From: Bacillus thuringiensis
Lineage (GTDB): Bacteria; Bacillota; Bacilli; Bacillales; Bacillaceae_G
Reading direction: 5' to 3'
Length of the DNA: 64,000 nt
NCBI RefSeq assembly: GCF_014932895.1
Contig: NZ_JACYOF010000001.1
Coordinates: forward strand, 310,001 to 374,000
Part shown: positions 37,826 through 46,448 of the stretch, piece after piece
Numbering within the stretch: the stretch's first letter is position 1
How the letters are laid out: the number at the start of each line of letters is the position of its first letter
Notes under the pieces: model-generated
Databases searched by the model: none
The model's input: only the letters and a program-made list of their open reading frames with translations
What the model was told of the DNA's origin: nothing
Program-made: the position numbers and the translations under genes

Positions 37826-37846
37826 GATCGAATCAGTAACACGTGT
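37816..37846 (-). promoter_or_regulatory. ribonucleic antiterminator (RAT) for GlcT
   Basis: The minus strand reads CACGTG, then TTACTGATTCGATCAGGC, then ATGAGTG: the GlcT RAT layout, closely similar to the B. subtilis ptsG RAT as I recall it. It overlaps the 5' arm of the terminator, so GlcT binding would prevent termination when glucose is transported. Confidence 0.92.
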
Positions 37847-37882
37847 CAAAAATAGGTTTACGTATAAGTTCACTATAATTAA

Positions 37883-37896
37883 GGCAAACGTTTTCG
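37883..37896 (-). promoter_or_regulatory. cre-like sequence upstream of the ptsG leader
   Basis: On the minus strand CGAAAACGTTTGCC matches the cre core with weaker edges. It lies between glcT and the RAT, near where the ptsG promoter should be. Confidence 0.45.
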
Positions 37897-38019
37897 TGAT
37901 TTCTCTTAATGTGTTTGTCGAAATTTGTATAACTTTGCAATAGTTATTATACATAACTATTGTAAGCGATTCAATCATTTTTTTTAACGTTTTCATTTTA
38001 GACAAAAATATATGTCTTT

Positions 38020-38868
38020 TTACACATGCTCCGCTTTCACTAATCGTTGCAAATGCATCGTTAAATAAATACTTTCAGCTTCATATACAGGAAGTCGCAA
38101 TTCTTTTTGCATTACCTTAACTAGCTTCCAAGCTAAGTTATAACAGACGGGATATTCTACCTTTAATAAATCAGCAAAACTTTGTGATTCCTCTACTTTT
38201 TCTCCTTTTTTCACTCGTTCAATCGCATATTGAAGATGACGAATAAGGCGTAAATAATGAATGCTTTCTTGCTCTAATGTTATTTGTAAGTTTGTCTCAA
38301 TTAAAGATACAAGATGTGCAATGAGACGGGAGTTTTGATTAACTGAAGATAAATCTGAGTTTGTAAGCGAACTGTAAATGTGAAGTGCAATAAAACCAAT
38401 TTCTCCTTCTGGCAGTGTAATTTGCAAACGAGAATTTAAAAGTTCTACAACACCTTCAGCAATTTCATATTCCTCTGGGTACAGCATTTTCGTTTCAACT
38501 AAAAAAGGATTATCTATTGTAAGTCCTTGCTTTAGCCGCTTAATTGCAAAAGAAATATGATCTGTTAATGCAATATGAATATGTTCATTTAGTGGAGATT
38601 TCGCTTTTTCTTGAATGTACAACATAATATCGTTCATCAATTCAATTAATTTTTCACTAACATGCGGCACTAATAGTTTGTATTGTTCACGATCACGTTC
38701 ATTTTTTAAAACAAACATTTTTTCAATTTGTTCTTGCCCTAGCACATCTTTCGTTTTTTTCCCAAATCCAATCCCTTTACCAATCACTACTACTTCCTCG
38801 TGTTCAGGATGGCTAGCAATGATGACATTATTATTTAAAACTTTTTTAATTTCTAGATAATTATTCAT
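38020..38868 (-). CDS. glcT: BglG-family antiterminator for ptsG
   Basis: This 282-residue RNA-binding antiterminator binds the RAT of the ptsG leader. The N-terminal CAT domain (about 1-58) contains NNNVIIASHPEHEEVVVIGKG and GFGKKTKD. Two PRD domains follow, with phospho-His candidates in HEHIHIALTDH-like NEHIHIALTDH (PRD1, about 104) and GFIALHIYSS, then MHLQRL at the C-terminus (PRD2). EIICBA(Glc) phosphorylation inactivates it when glucose is absent. It is adjacent to and co-oriented with ptsG, 340 bp upstream. Confidence 0.95.
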   Translation of the reverse strand: MNNYLEIKKVLNNNVIIASHPEHEEVVVIGKGIGFGKKTKDVLGQEQIEKMFVLKNERDREQYKLLVPHVSEKLIELMNDIMLYIQEKAKSPLNEHIHIALTDHISFAIKRLKQGLTIDNPFLVETKMLYPEEYEIAEGVVELLNSRLQITLPEGEIGFIALHIYSSLTNSDLSSVNQNSRLIAHLVSLIETNLQITLEQESIHYLRLIRHLQYAIERVKKGEKVEESQSFADLLKVEYPVCYNLAWKLVKVMQKELRLPVYEAESIYLTMHLQRLVKAEHV

Positions 38869-38969
38869 ATAACACCATCCTCGTACTTAAATAGCCTGCT
38901 TTTATGTTACAGAACATTCTTCTTTGTCGTCAATGTAAAACATCTACCATTTAATAAAAATTCATTTTT

Positions 38970-38998
38970 TAGACATGTATATATATGATGCGTATAAT
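38970..38998 (+). promoter_or_regulatory. SigA promoter of the HAD phosphatase gene
   Basis: TAGACA, a 17-bp spacer and TATAAT, about 35 bp upstream of the ATG at 39034. Confidence 0.7.
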
Positions 38999-39033
38999 GT
39001 AAGAGCAACTGTACATAGAAAGGAGATAGCAAC

Positions 39034-39840
39034 ATGATTAAAATGTTTGTAAGTGATATCGATGGAACGATGATGCAACACGGAGGTCTTATCGACGAAC
39101 AGGATGTTATGGCTCTACGCAGTTTAGCTGAACAAAATGTAATTCTTTGTTTCGCTTCCGGAAGACTTGATAACGAAATTGCAGATTTAATGAAAGCGGT
39201 TAATACAAATTTCCATCGCATTAGTGTAAATGGTGTTTTTGTATATACACATGAAAATGAGCAACTTTTATCTGCAACTTTTGATTCCAGTATTCTTCCT
39301 GATTTGCTAGCTATGACAAATGAAGATCCTTATTTCCGTTATGTAAGTGATGAACACAACTACTACATTGAAGAAAAAACACCGTTTATTCATGAACTGG
39401 AACGACAAGTGACAATGACTTCTGTTGAAGAACCAAATCTATTACAGAAAATTGATGATACAATTTTTCCAAATAAAATTTCTGTTGGTGGAACAAAGGA
39501 GAGCTTGCAACTCCTTCAGAAACAAATTGATGAAAAGTTCCAAGGAAAAGTTAGTACTTTCATTTCAGCAGAGCAATGTTTAGATGTAATGCCGCCAAAT
39601 ATTAGTAAAGGTTCTGCCATTTCTATTTTATTAAAAGAGTTTCAAATACAGCCAGAGGAAGTTGCTTGCATAGGGGATTCTTACAATGATATTCCAATGT
39701 TTTCTTTAACTCCTCATAGTTTTGCTATGTCTCAAGCAGATGAAGCAGTAAAAGAACATGCTCACTATGTAGTAGATACGGTTAAAGATGCTGTTAACCA
39801 CGTTATTGCTCATAATAAAAATACGACTCACTCCTTATAA
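39034..39840 (+). CDS. Cof-type HAD phosphatase (IIB)
   Basis: This is a 268-residue cytosolic phosphatase of the Cof/YbiV type. Motif I VSDIDGTMMQ (Asp8, Asp10), a IIB cap in the middle, and the C-terminal GDSYNDIPMF motif are all present. Substrates are usually sugar phosphates or flavin-type phosphates, but none can be assigned. AAAGGAGATAG precedes the ATG. A second member with similar motifs lies at 48442. The gene has its own promoter and terminator. Confidence 0.9.
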   Translation: MIKMFVSDIDGTMMQHGGLIDEQDVMALRSLAEQNVILCFASGRLDNEIADLMKAVNTNFHRISVNGVFVYTHENEQLLSATFDSSILPDLLAMTNEDPYFRYVSDEHNYYIEEKTPFIHELERQVTMTSVEEPNLLQKIDDTIFPNKISVGGTKESLQLLQKQIDEKFQGKVSTFISAEQCLDVMPPNISKGSAISILLKEFQIQPEEVACIGDSYNDIPMFSLTPHSFAMSQADEAVKEHAHYVVDTVKDAVNHVIAHNKNTTHSL

Positions 39841-39857
39841 GGATGAGTCGTATTTTT
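39818..39857. terminator. terminator of the HAD gene
   Basis: ATACGACTCA / TGAGTCGTAT enclosing CCTTATAAGG, then TTTTTATTT. It overlaps the HAD stop codon. Confidence 0.88.
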
Positions 39858-39913
39858 ATTTCTTTACATGTTAAACACTTAAAGATTCACTATACTGCGC
39901 AAACTAAAATTTA

Positions 39914-40645
39914 TTATTTGTTACGTGCGATGTTCGTAATAAATTTATAACGGTCCCCACGATAAATACATTTCACGTACTCTAACGGTACCTCACCTTC
40001 TGAATATGACCATTGACGCATTACAAGCACAGGCGCCTTTTTAGGAATATGCAGATGTTCAGCTTCATTATCCGTTGCAATAGAAGCTTCAATTGATTGA
40101 GTAGCGCTAACGAGTTTAAAGCCTAGTTTTTTCTCTAAATGTTCATATAAAGATTGTTGCAATATTTCTTCATTAATATCTTTTACAAGAGCTGGCGACA
40201 AATATGTCGTCTCAAAAGCAATCGGTTCATCATCAGCTAAGCGAATGCGCCTCACTTCATAAACCGACTCTCCCTCTTGTATTCTCAGCCGATCTGCTAT
40301 TTTAGCAGTAGCTGGAACTAGGCGGAAACTAAGCAATTGACTACTTGGATTCATCCCACGAGATATCATATCTTCCGTGAATCCCGTCATTCCTTGCAAT
40401 TTTTGCTCCACTTTCGGAAGTTGGACAAACGTTCCAATTCCACGTTTCCGATATAAATAGCCTTGTTCCACTAAATTATTAATCGCCTGTCTGATTGTCA
40501 TACGACTCACTTCGAACTTATCACAAAGTTCATTCTCAGATGGGATTTTATCTCCCGGCTTCCATTCGCCGTCCTCAATTAGCTGTTTCACCCACTCTTG
40601 AATCTGATAATAGATCGGAAATGGTGAATACTTGTCGATGTTCAT
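39914..40645 (-). CDS. nagR: GntR/HutC-family regulator of N-acetylglucosamine use
   Basis: This is a 243-residue repressor equivalent to YvoA/NagR of B. subtilis. The N-terminal winged helix covers about 1-75 ([40 protein letters not shown]), and the C-terminal UTRA effector domain binds amino-sugar phosphates. The start MNIDKYSPF at 40645 has GAGG at the right distance. It lies inside the end of nagB, giving a 71-bp overlap in another frame. It is the third gene of nagA-nagB-nagR. Confidence 0.93.
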   Translation of the reverse strand: MNIDKYSPFPIYYQIQEWVKQLIEDGEWKPGDKIPSENELCDKFEVSRMTIRQAINNLVEQGYLYRKRGIGTFVQLPKVEQKLQGMTGFTEDMISRGMNPSSQLLSFRLVPATAKIADRLRIQEGESVYEVRRIRLADDEPIAFETTYLSPALVKDINEEILQQSLYEHLEKKLGFKLVSATQSIEASIATDNEAEHLHIPKKAPVLVMRQWSYSEGEVPLEYVKCIYRGDRYKFITNIARNK

Positions 40646-41363
40646 CAGCAATCGCCTCACTGCATAAAGATAGAGCTTCTTGATCAGCGATTACGGTTAC
40701 ATTCGGATGACGTTGTAAAACTGTAGCAGGACACGCTTCACTATATTCACCTTGCAATAACTCTTTAACAGCTTCTGCCTTTTTAGAACCCATAGCAACA
40801 AGTAGAATTTGTTTCGCTTTCATAATGCTCCCGATTCCCATTGTAATCGCATGAGTTGGCACATCTTCTTCTTTTTCGAAGAAGCGTAGGTTTGCTTGGC
40901 GTGTAGATTCTGTTAATTCAACAATGTTCGTTGGAGAATTAAACGGCGTTCCTGGCTCGTTAAATCCGATGTGACCGTTTTCACCGATTCCAAGAATCTG
41001 TAGGTCAACTGGGTTAGCAGCTAGAATGCTCTCGTAACGTTTGCACTCTTCCTCTAAATCACTTGCCATCCCGTTTGGTACATAAGTTTGTTTAAATGGA
41101 AGATGATCAAACAACTGTTCTTGCATGAAATAGTGATAGCTGTTTTTATCTTCGTGTGGTAAATTTACGTACTCATCTAAGTTTACAGTGGTTGCATGAC
41201 TTGTATCAAGTTTATTTTTTCGCATTTCTGCATAAATGCCTAACGGAGAGCTTCCTGTAGCCATTCCTAATGTTGGATTTTCTTTTGTTTTTACAACTTC
41301 TTCAATTAATTTATAACCTGCTTCTGCTAATTCTTCTGGAGTTTTTACAACGAGAATATTCAT
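40575..41363 (-). CDS. nagB: glucosamine-6-phosphate deaminase
   Basis: This 262-residue enzyme converts glucosamine-6-phosphate to fructose-6-phosphate and ammonia. Visible are [16 protein letters not shown] (phosphate loop, about 33-48), VNLDEYVNL (Asp about 67), and [14 protein letters not shown], which carries the catalytic Glu/His pair. The length equals the B. cereus-group form I know. The C-terminal ~24 codons overlap the start of nagR. It begins 4 bp after nagA. Confidence 0.96.
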   Translation of the reverse strand: MNILVVKTPEELAEAGYKLIEEVVKTKENPTLGMATGSSPLGIYAEMRKNKLDTSHATTVNLDEYVNLPHEDKNSYHYFMQEQLFDHLPFKQTYVPNGMASDLEEECKRYESILAANPVDLQILGIGENGHIGFNEPGTPFNSPTNIVELTESTRQANLRFFEKEEDVPTHAITMGIGSIMKAKQILLVAMGSKKAEAVKELLQGEYSEACPATVLQRHPNVTVIADQEALSLCSEAIADEHRQVFTISDLLSDSRVGETAN

Positions 41364-41367
41364 TTAA

Positions 41368-42516
41368 TTATTTCCCTTCCTTCATATGAATTCCTAAACG
41401 AACCGTATCATATACATGTAAATTTTCAGTCATCACAACAAAATCTGCATCTTTTCCTACCGCTAACGCACCTTTATTATTTAATCCAAACTCTTCTGCC
41501 TGGTTAACTGATGTCATCAGTACTGCATCTTCGATTGAACACCCTGTAAATTCGATTACATTTCGGAAAGCTTGATCCATTTTCAAAATACTACCAGCTA
41601 ACGTTCCATCTTCTAATCGAGCACTACCATCTTTTACATGTACTGGCTGTCCGCCAAGCTCATATAATCCATCTTCAAGACCTTTTGCGCGCATTGCGTC
41701 AGTAATGACACTTACTTTTTTTGGTCCTTTTAATTTATATGCTAATTTCACCATATCAGGGTGAATATGAATACCATCTGTAATTACTTCAACCATTACA
41801 TCTGGATTTAATAACACATGACCAACAACTCCTGGTTCACGGTGATGTAATCCACGCATTTGATTGTATAAATGTGTTGCATGTGTAATTTTTCTATTTT
41901 TTAGTTGTGCATCAATTGCATCTGTATGCCCCATTGTGCCCACAACACCAGTTTCAGCAAGATACTGCTCAAACTCTAATGCCCCTTCTTCTTCTGGTGC
42001 ATATGTTACTAATTTAATTAGATTCCCGCTTGCTTCCTGCCATTGTTTAAATTGTTCAATATTCGCAGGAACAATATGTTCAAGTGGTTGTGCACCTGCA
42101 CGTTTTTTTGAAACATACGGTCCTTCTAAGTGAATATATTCGAAATGTGCTCCTTTTTCTTTCGCTTCTTTCGCAGCACTTAGCGCCGCTTCGATTGCTT
42201 CTGGAGCTTGTGTCATTGTTGTCGGGAAGTATGTTGTAACTCCTTCTTTTAACATTTCTTTGCCTAGAGTTACTAATCCATCGCTATTTGCATCCATCGC
42301 ATCAATATCGTATCCACCATGAATATGAACATCAATCATACCTGGAATTACAATCTTACCTGTAGCATCAAAAACAGTTTCATTTTCTTGTGGTACATAT
42401 TGAGCCATCAAACCAATTTCTTTAATTGTTTCCGCGTAACGAATAAATCCGTTTTCCACTACTTCTTGACCTGTATAAATTTTGGCATTGATGACAATTT
42501 GCGTTTTCATTTTCAT
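41368..42516 (-). CDS. nagA: N-acetylglucosamine-6-phosphate deacetylase
   Basis: This is a 382-residue amidohydrolase that deacetylates GlcNAc-6-P to GlcN-6-P. It has the metal site DVHIHGGYDIDAMD (about 62-75), HLEGPYVSKKRAG (about 128-140) and VEVITDGIHIHP, with the catalytic Asp in VITDAMRAKG. AAAGGATCG precedes the ATG. It is first in the nag operon, downstream of a NagR-like operator and a long palindrome. Confidence 0.95.
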   Translation of the reverse strand: MKMKTQIVINAKIYTGQEVVENGFIRYAETIKEIGLMAQYVPQENETVFDATGKIVIPGMIDVHIHGGYDIDAMDANSDGLVTLGKEMLKEGVTTYFPTTMTQAPEAIEAALSAAKEAKEKGAHFEYIHLEGPYVSKKRAGAQPLEHIVPANIEQFKQWQEASGNLIKLVTYAPEEEGALEFEQYLAETGVVGTMGHTDAIDAQLKNRKITHATHLYNQMRGLHHREPGVVGHVLLNPDVMVEVITDGIHIHPDMVKLAYKLKGPKKVSVITDAMRAKGLEDGLYELGGQPVHVKDGSARLEDGTLAGSILKMDQAFRNVIEFTGCSIEDAVLMTSVNQAEEFGLNNKGALAVGKDADFVVMTENLHVYDTVRLGIHMKEGK

Positions 42517-42591
42517 CGATCCTTTCCCATGAAATACCTACTTGTTATTATTACCTTATTCGCCTAATTCCATCTTAATATATGCACGAGT

Positions 42592-42606
42592 AGTTGTCTA
42601 TACATT
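42592..42606 (-). promoter_or_regulatory. NagR/YvoA-like operator (dre-type) upstream of nagA
   Basis: The minus strand reads AATGTATAGACAACT, which matches most of the TATAGACAACT-type box I recall for YvoA in B. subtilis. It lies about 76 bp before the nagA start. Confidence 0.65.
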
Positions 42607-42615
42607 CTAATGAAA

Positions 42616-42642
42616 TTTCCATTTTGTTTAACAAAATGGAAA
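42616..42642. other. 27-bp perfect palindrome upstream of nagA
   Basis: TTTCCATTTTGTT, one central base, then AACAAAATGGAAA (13-1-13). It lies 10 bp beyond the NagR-like box, between the MBL gene and nagA. It could be an operator for another regulator or a weak terminator for the MBL gene; there is no good U-run. Confidence 0.7.
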
Positions 42643-42720
42643 CTTATTACGTCTCTCGTAATTATAATATATGTTATTCATTTTTTCCAAAAAGGACAAT
42701 ATCTACCTCTAATATATGAA

Positions 42721-43623
42721 TTACTTCAATAATGGCATTAAGCCACTAGACCCTATCGTAATATGTTCGCCATCAGTTTCCATTTCTACTGTACGTTTAT
42801 TTGTTCCATATATCATTATACCCTGCCGTTTCAATCGTTTTACTACACTTTGGTGAGGATGTCCATACGGATTGCCACTCCCATACGAAAGAATAGCGAA
42901 CTGTGGTTCTACCTTTTTTATAAACGTTTCACTTGTTGAAGTATATGAGCCATGATGCCCAACTTTTAATACATCTGCATGTACATCAAATTGCTTTAAT
43001 ATCTCATGTTCCGTCCGTACATCCGCATCACCCATTAATAAAAAATCAGCCTTTCCGTATCGAACCTTTAAAACAATTGAGGATTCATTATTTTCATCTT
43101 TCGATTTCCCATTGTTTAATACCTGTATAGAAACATACGGATCTAGCGGTATATATTGTCCTTCCTTTACCGGAACGAAAGGTATTCCCCTTTTTTTTAT
43201 ATTATTTCGATACGTATGATAAGTAAGAGAACTATATGTTTTTCCACTATCTAATATAAGTGATACTGGCATTTGCTCTACAATCGGAATCAGCCCACCT
43301 ATATGATCCATATCAGGATGCGTACTGACGATAACATCTAAATGATTAATCCCTTTCTCAATTAATTTCTGAATAATAACCTCGCCTGCTTCATAAGGTC
43401 CTCCATCAATTAACATTGTTTGTCCATTTGACAATATGATGAGTGTCGCATCACCTTGCCCTACTTTTAAAAAACTCACTTTCATTTTACTAAGATGTTG
43501 CCGATGCATATGTAAAGGAGACGCAGTATGAATAGACATCATATACCTTTTAGCCGATGCGCTATTTAAAGAAAAGCATAACAAAACAGAAACTAATAAT
43601 AGAATACTTCGCATACCTCTCAT
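42721..43623 (-). CDS. secreted MBL-fold hydrolase, ComEC/Rec2-like domain
   Basis: This is a 300-residue metallo-beta-lactamase-fold protein with an N-terminal signal sequence (MRGMRSILLLVSVLLCFSLN, then SASA). The metal site STHPDMDHIGG (HxHxDH-like, about 117-127), MGDAD and KVGHHGSYTSTSE match the extracytoplasmic domain of ComEC, and stand-alone versions occur widely in Bacillus. It is probably a secreted phosphodiesterase or nuclease-like enzyme; substrate unproven. The ATG at 43623 follows AAAGGAGACG; sequence upstream to 43689 is not supported. Confidence 0.87.
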   Translation of the reverse strand: MRGMRSILLLVSVLLCFSLNSASAKRYMMSIHTASPLHMHRQHLSKMKVSFLKVGQGDATLIILSNGQTMLIDGGPYEAGEVIIQKLIEKGINHLDVIVSTHPDMDHIGGLIPIVEQMPVSLILDSGKTYSSLTYHTYRNNIKKRGIPFVPVKEGQYIPLDPYVSIQVLNNGKSKDENNESSIVLKVRYGKADFLLMGDADVRTEHEILKQFDVHADVLKVGHHGSYTSTSETFIKKVEPQFAILSYGSGNPYGHPHQSVVKRLKRQGIMIYGTNKRTVEMETDGEHITIGSSGLMPLLK

Positions 43624-43673
43624 AACTCGTCTCCTTTTTTCATTTAGTATGGCACTGTAAATAATTGATATAC

Positions 43674-43704
43674 AAAAAAAGCTTAGCAAAATGCTAAGCT
43701 TTTA
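43674..43704 (-). terminator. terminator of scpB
   Basis: AAAAGCTTAGC / GCTAAGCTTTT with a 5-nt loop and seven T on the minus strand. It separates scpB from the MBL gene. Confidence 0.9.
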
Positions 43705-44274
43705 TTTCGATATCTCTTGTAAAGAACCGAAGAATAAATCTGCCTCATTCATTTGTTCACTCTCTTCAGAAAGTGGCGGTAAATCATCTAACGTTTTCAA
43801 ACCAAATGTGTCCAAAAATTCTTTTGTCGTCCCATATAAAATAGGACGCCCTGGACCTTCTGCTCGCCCAGTTTCTTTTATAAGTAAGTGGGAAACTAAC
43901 GTTTGTAGTGCCTTGTCCGTTTTCACCCCTCGAATCTCTTCCATTTCTGTCCTTGTAATCGGTTGACGATATGCAACGATCGCTAACGTTTCAAGGGCAG
44001 CTTGAGAGAGTGAGGCAGCTGTTGGAATATCTATTAACTTTTGATAGTACGCAGCATGTTCTTTCTTTGTAGCAAAGCGATATACTTTTGCATACTGTAC
44101 AATTTGCAAACCACGATGTGCACCTTCACATTCTTTTTGCATTTCTTCTAAAATATCTATTACTTCGTTTACTTCAATTTCAAGAACCTTCGCTATTTGT
44201 TCTGGATAAACCCCTTCATCGCCAGAAACAAACAAAATCCCTTCAATGATCGATTTTTGTTCTTTTCTATCCAT
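43702..44274 (-). CDS. scpB: segregation and condensation protein B
   Basis: This 190-residue protein pairs with ScpA and Smc in the condensin complex that organises replicated chromosomes. Two winged-helix domains are expected; motifs include [12 protein letters not shown] (about 10-21), [20 protein letters not shown] (about 91-110) and [18 protein letters not shown]. The start at 44274 (MDRKEQKS) follows AAGGAG; the frame to 44307 lacks RBS support. It is separated from scpA by 160 bp with a terminator-like hairpin. Confidence 0.95.
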   Translation of the reverse strand: MDRKEQKSIIEGILFVSGDEGVYPEQIAKVLEIEVNEVIDILEEMQKECEGAHRGLQIVQYAKVYRFATKKEHAAYYQKLIDIPTAASLSQAALETLAIVAYRQPITRTEMEEIRGVKTDKALQTLVSHLLIKETGRAEGPGRPILYGTTKEFLDTFGLKTLDDLPPLSEESEQMNEADLFFGSLQEISK

Positions 44275-44321
44275 TTTCCGAGCTCCTTCCTCCAATTTCC
44301 CAAGCAAAAATACACATCAAA

Positions 44322-44354
44322 AAAACCGAATCACAATCAATGCGTTCGGTTCAA
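44322..44354 (-). terminator. terminator-like hairpin between scpA and scpB
   Basis: On the minus strand GAACCGAA and TTCGGTTTTTTT form a stem with a U-run, 48 bp before the scpB start. It implies attenuation or separate transcription of scpB. Confidence 0.7.
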
Positions 44355-44434
44355 TATTTCTTTTCTTGTTCCAAACGATTCATTAAAACCTAACATGAGA
44401 TAAAATATTTCTATCCCATTATCCCATACCAGCT

Positions 44435-45178
44435 CTATGCGGATTTATTAGAGCTTGATACGAAAATTTCATCAAAATTATGTTCTTGCTCAATGATGAT
44501 TTCTTGATTTTTCATAAGCTCAAGAACGGCTAAAAATGTTACAACCAGTATTTCACGTTCTTCATCAGCAAACAAATCATAAAAACTTTGACGACCACCT
44601 TTTATGTCTAACTGCTTTAGAATATCAGTCATTCGCTGTTCAATTGGTATTTCTTGACGAGTAACACGTGTTGTTACAGGTTTCTTTGCTTTTTTGCGGC
44701 GTAACAATTTTTGAAATGCCGCTAGCATATCATATAACGTAACATCAAGAGGTAGACTTGTCTCCTCTTCTTGTTGCAACGATGTAAAATCAATTGGCGG
44801 ACGTGTATATAGCTGTGCTCTTTCTTGTTCTCTTTCTTTTAACTCAGTAGCAACTTGCTTATATTTCTTATATTCAATTAACCTCTCCATCAATTCTTGG
44901 CGAGGATCATCTATAAAATCATCACCGTTATCAATTACATCTTCTTCATGTTTCGGCAACAACATTTTACTTTTAATTTGTAATAACGTCGCAGCCATAA
45001 CTAAATATTCACTTGCAACATCTAATTGTAGTTCTTTCATCGTATGAACATAAGACAAATATTGTTCTGTAATATCGGCTACAGGAATATTATATATATC
45101 GATTTCATAACGATGTATTAAATGTAACAATAGATCTAAAGGCCCTTCAAAAGCCTCTACTTTAAAATTATACTGCAC
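44435..45178 (-). CDS. scpA: segregation and condensation protein A
   Basis: This is a 247-residue kleisin that bridges the Smc heads. The N-terminal helical domain has [20 protein letters not shown] (about 9-28) and [20 protein letters not shown] (about 56-75), and the C-terminal winged helix has [16 protein letters not shown]. The start is GTG at 45178 ([10 protein letters not shown]), 7 nt after GGTGGG. An upstream ATG (45193) lies in that RBS. Confidence 0.95.
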   Translation of the reverse strand: MQYNFKVEAFEGPLDLLLHLIHRYEIDIYNIPVADITEQYLSYVHTMKELQLDVASEYLVMAATLLQIKSKMLLPKHEEDVIDNGDDFIDDPRQELMERLIEYKKYKQVATELKEREQERAQLYTRPPIDFTSLQQEEETSLPLDVTLYDMLAAFQKLLRRKKAKKPVTTRVTRQEIPIEQRMTDILKQLDIKGGRQSFYDLFADEEREILVVTFLAVLELMKNQEIIIEQEHNFDEIFVSSSNKSA

Positions 45179-45301
45179 AAAGCATCCCACCACATTTTTT
45201 CTATAACAACATAAGTATAGAGCATACTCATGTTCTATCCAACCTTTTTAAGAAATTTAATTAAAAATAGACCTATGCCCATGTCATCATGCCCACCGCT
45301 T

Positions 45302-45310
45302 CATATGATA
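45302..45310 (+). promoter_or_regulatory. SigE/SigK-type -10 of the YjcZ-type gene
   Basis: CATATGATA matches the CATANNNTA -10 of mother-cell sigma factors and lies 36 bp upstream of the start codon. The -35 is not clear. Confidence 0.5.
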
Positions 45311-45346
45311 ACAGTGTAGTAAGAACAATGTAGGAGGTCAAAAACT

Positions 45347-45442
45347 ATGGGTCACGTTGATTGCGGTTTTAGCGGTGGATTCGCATTACTTGTTGTACTG
45401 TTTATTTTACTAATTATTGTAGGAGCAGCTTGCTTCTGCTAA
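45347..45442 (+). CDS. YjcZ family sporulation peptide
   Basis: This is a 31-residue peptide with a short Cys/Gly start (MGHVDCGFSGGFALLVVLF), a single hydrophobic span (ILLIIVGAA) and terminal CFC. The GGFALLVVLFILLIIVGA core is characteristic of the YjcZ family, whose members are made during sporulation. GTAGGAGG precedes the ATG. A mother-cell-like promoter motif and a strong terminator flank it. Confidence 0.85.
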   Translation: MGHVDCGFSGGFALLVVLFILLIIVGAACFC

Positions 45443-45447
45443 TATGA

Positions 45448-45487
45448 GCAATAAACGACTAGGGGAAATTCTCTAGTCGTTTATTGT
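45448..45487 (+). terminator. terminator of the YjcZ gene
   Basis: AATAAACGACTAG / CTAGTCGTTTATT with an 11-nt loop and a short T-rich tail. Confidence 0.85.
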
Positions 45488-45540
45488 TCATTTTTCTATG
45501 GTACACTTATATTTATAACCGTTAGATAGGAGCGAAAAAA

Positions 45541-46059
45541 ATGTATCCTACCGAGTACATACAATTTTTAATTCATTTTCACGGAGATTATGATTATTTC
45601 GAATGTCACGAAATACTAGAAGAATATTGGAAAACAAAACCTAGAGGACATCGTGATAATTACTTAGTTGGTATTATTCAAATTGCAGTTTCCTTATACC
45701 ATCAAAGACGCTCTAACTGGAATGGCGCTGAGAAGATGATGAAAAGTGCAATAACAATTTTAGAAAAGAAGAGTACACCTTTACGACAATTAGGGATAAA
45801 TCAAACAAAACTTATTTTCTTACTCAACGAAAGGTTGCGATCTATCCATAAAAAAGAAAGTTTTGTACCGTTATTTTTACCATTATCGGACGCATCATTA
45901 GAACAGCACTGCATGCAGCTATGTCAAAAACAAAATCTTCCTTGGAAAGACGTAAATGCTGCTCCTAGTGAATATATCATACACAAGCACACATTACGTG
46001 ATCGCACAGAAGTCATCATTGAACGAAACAAACAACTACAAAAAAGAAAGCAGAGATAA
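45541..46059 (+). CDS. ypuF: DUF309 family protein, YpuF-like
   Basis: This is a 172-residue soluble helical protein. The DUF309 hallmark is HGDYDYFECHEILEEYWKT, here at about residues 14-32, followed by GIIQIAVSLYHQRRSNWNGA (about 46-65). The family is widespread, often near scpAB, with no known activity. The neighbours scpA and ribT mirror the ypuF-ypuG(scpA)-ribT cluster of B. subtilis, so the symbol is given by synteny. TAGGAGCG precedes the ATG. Confidence 0.85.
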   Translation: MYPTEYIQFLIHFHGDYDYFECHEILEEYWKTKPRGHRDNYLVGIIQIAVSLYHQRRSNWNGAEKMMKSAITILEKKSTPLRQLGINQTKLIFLLNERLRSIHKKESFVPLFLPLSDASLEQHCMQLCQKQNLPWKDVNAAPSEYIIHKHTLRDRTEVIIERNKQLQKRKQR

Positions 46060-46080
46060 TAGACTACTTATCCCTGCTTT
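46047..46080. terminator. imperfect terminator between ypuF and ribT
   Basis: AAAGCAG(A)GATAA / TTATC(C)CTGCTTT, between convergent genes. The U-run is short. Confidence 0.55.
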
Positions 46081-46448
46081 CATGAATGTATATTTTGTTC
46101 AAGCCCTTTACACTTTTCGCAAAAACTTGCTGTTTGCTCATTTCCGCAAATTGTAAAACCAAGAAATTTACCCTTTAACTCTTGAACCATCTTTGTCCCA
46201 ATCCCCATATGACGGTGAGACGGGTTCACGCTCAAGTGCTGAATTTCTAATACTTGATTCTCTTTCTTTACAATCCCCATTATTCCAACAAAATCTTCAT
46301 TTTGTTTCCACAAATACAATTGCCAATCCTCTTTCGCTTCATACTCTTTCATTGTCAATTGTAATGTTTTCACATGTTTTTCAGTTGGCATAAACGAAAG
46401 AAGCCCCATTGCAATTTTTTCATAACTTTTTTTAAAACGAATTAACAT
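46080..46448 (-). CDS. ribT: GNAT family acetyltransferase RibT
   Basis: This is a 122-residue GNAT-fold protein. It has the RibT N-terminus MLIRFKKSYEKIAMGLLSFM and the acetyl-CoA-binding motif HLSVNPSHRHMGIGTKMVQE (about 72-91). RibT lies at the end of the riboflavin operon in B. subtilis, where its substrate is unsettled. No ribDEAH genes or FMN riboswitch are found upstream within the following 450 bp, so the gene stands alone here. AGAAGGGATAAGGG precedes the ATG. Confidence 0.88.
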   Translation of the reverse strand: MLIRFKKSYEKIAMGLLSFMPTEKHVKTLQLTMKEYEAKEDWQLYLWKQNEDFVGIMGIVKKENQVLEIQHLSVNPSHRHMGIGTKMVQELKGKFLGFTICGNEQTASFCEKCKGLEQNIHS

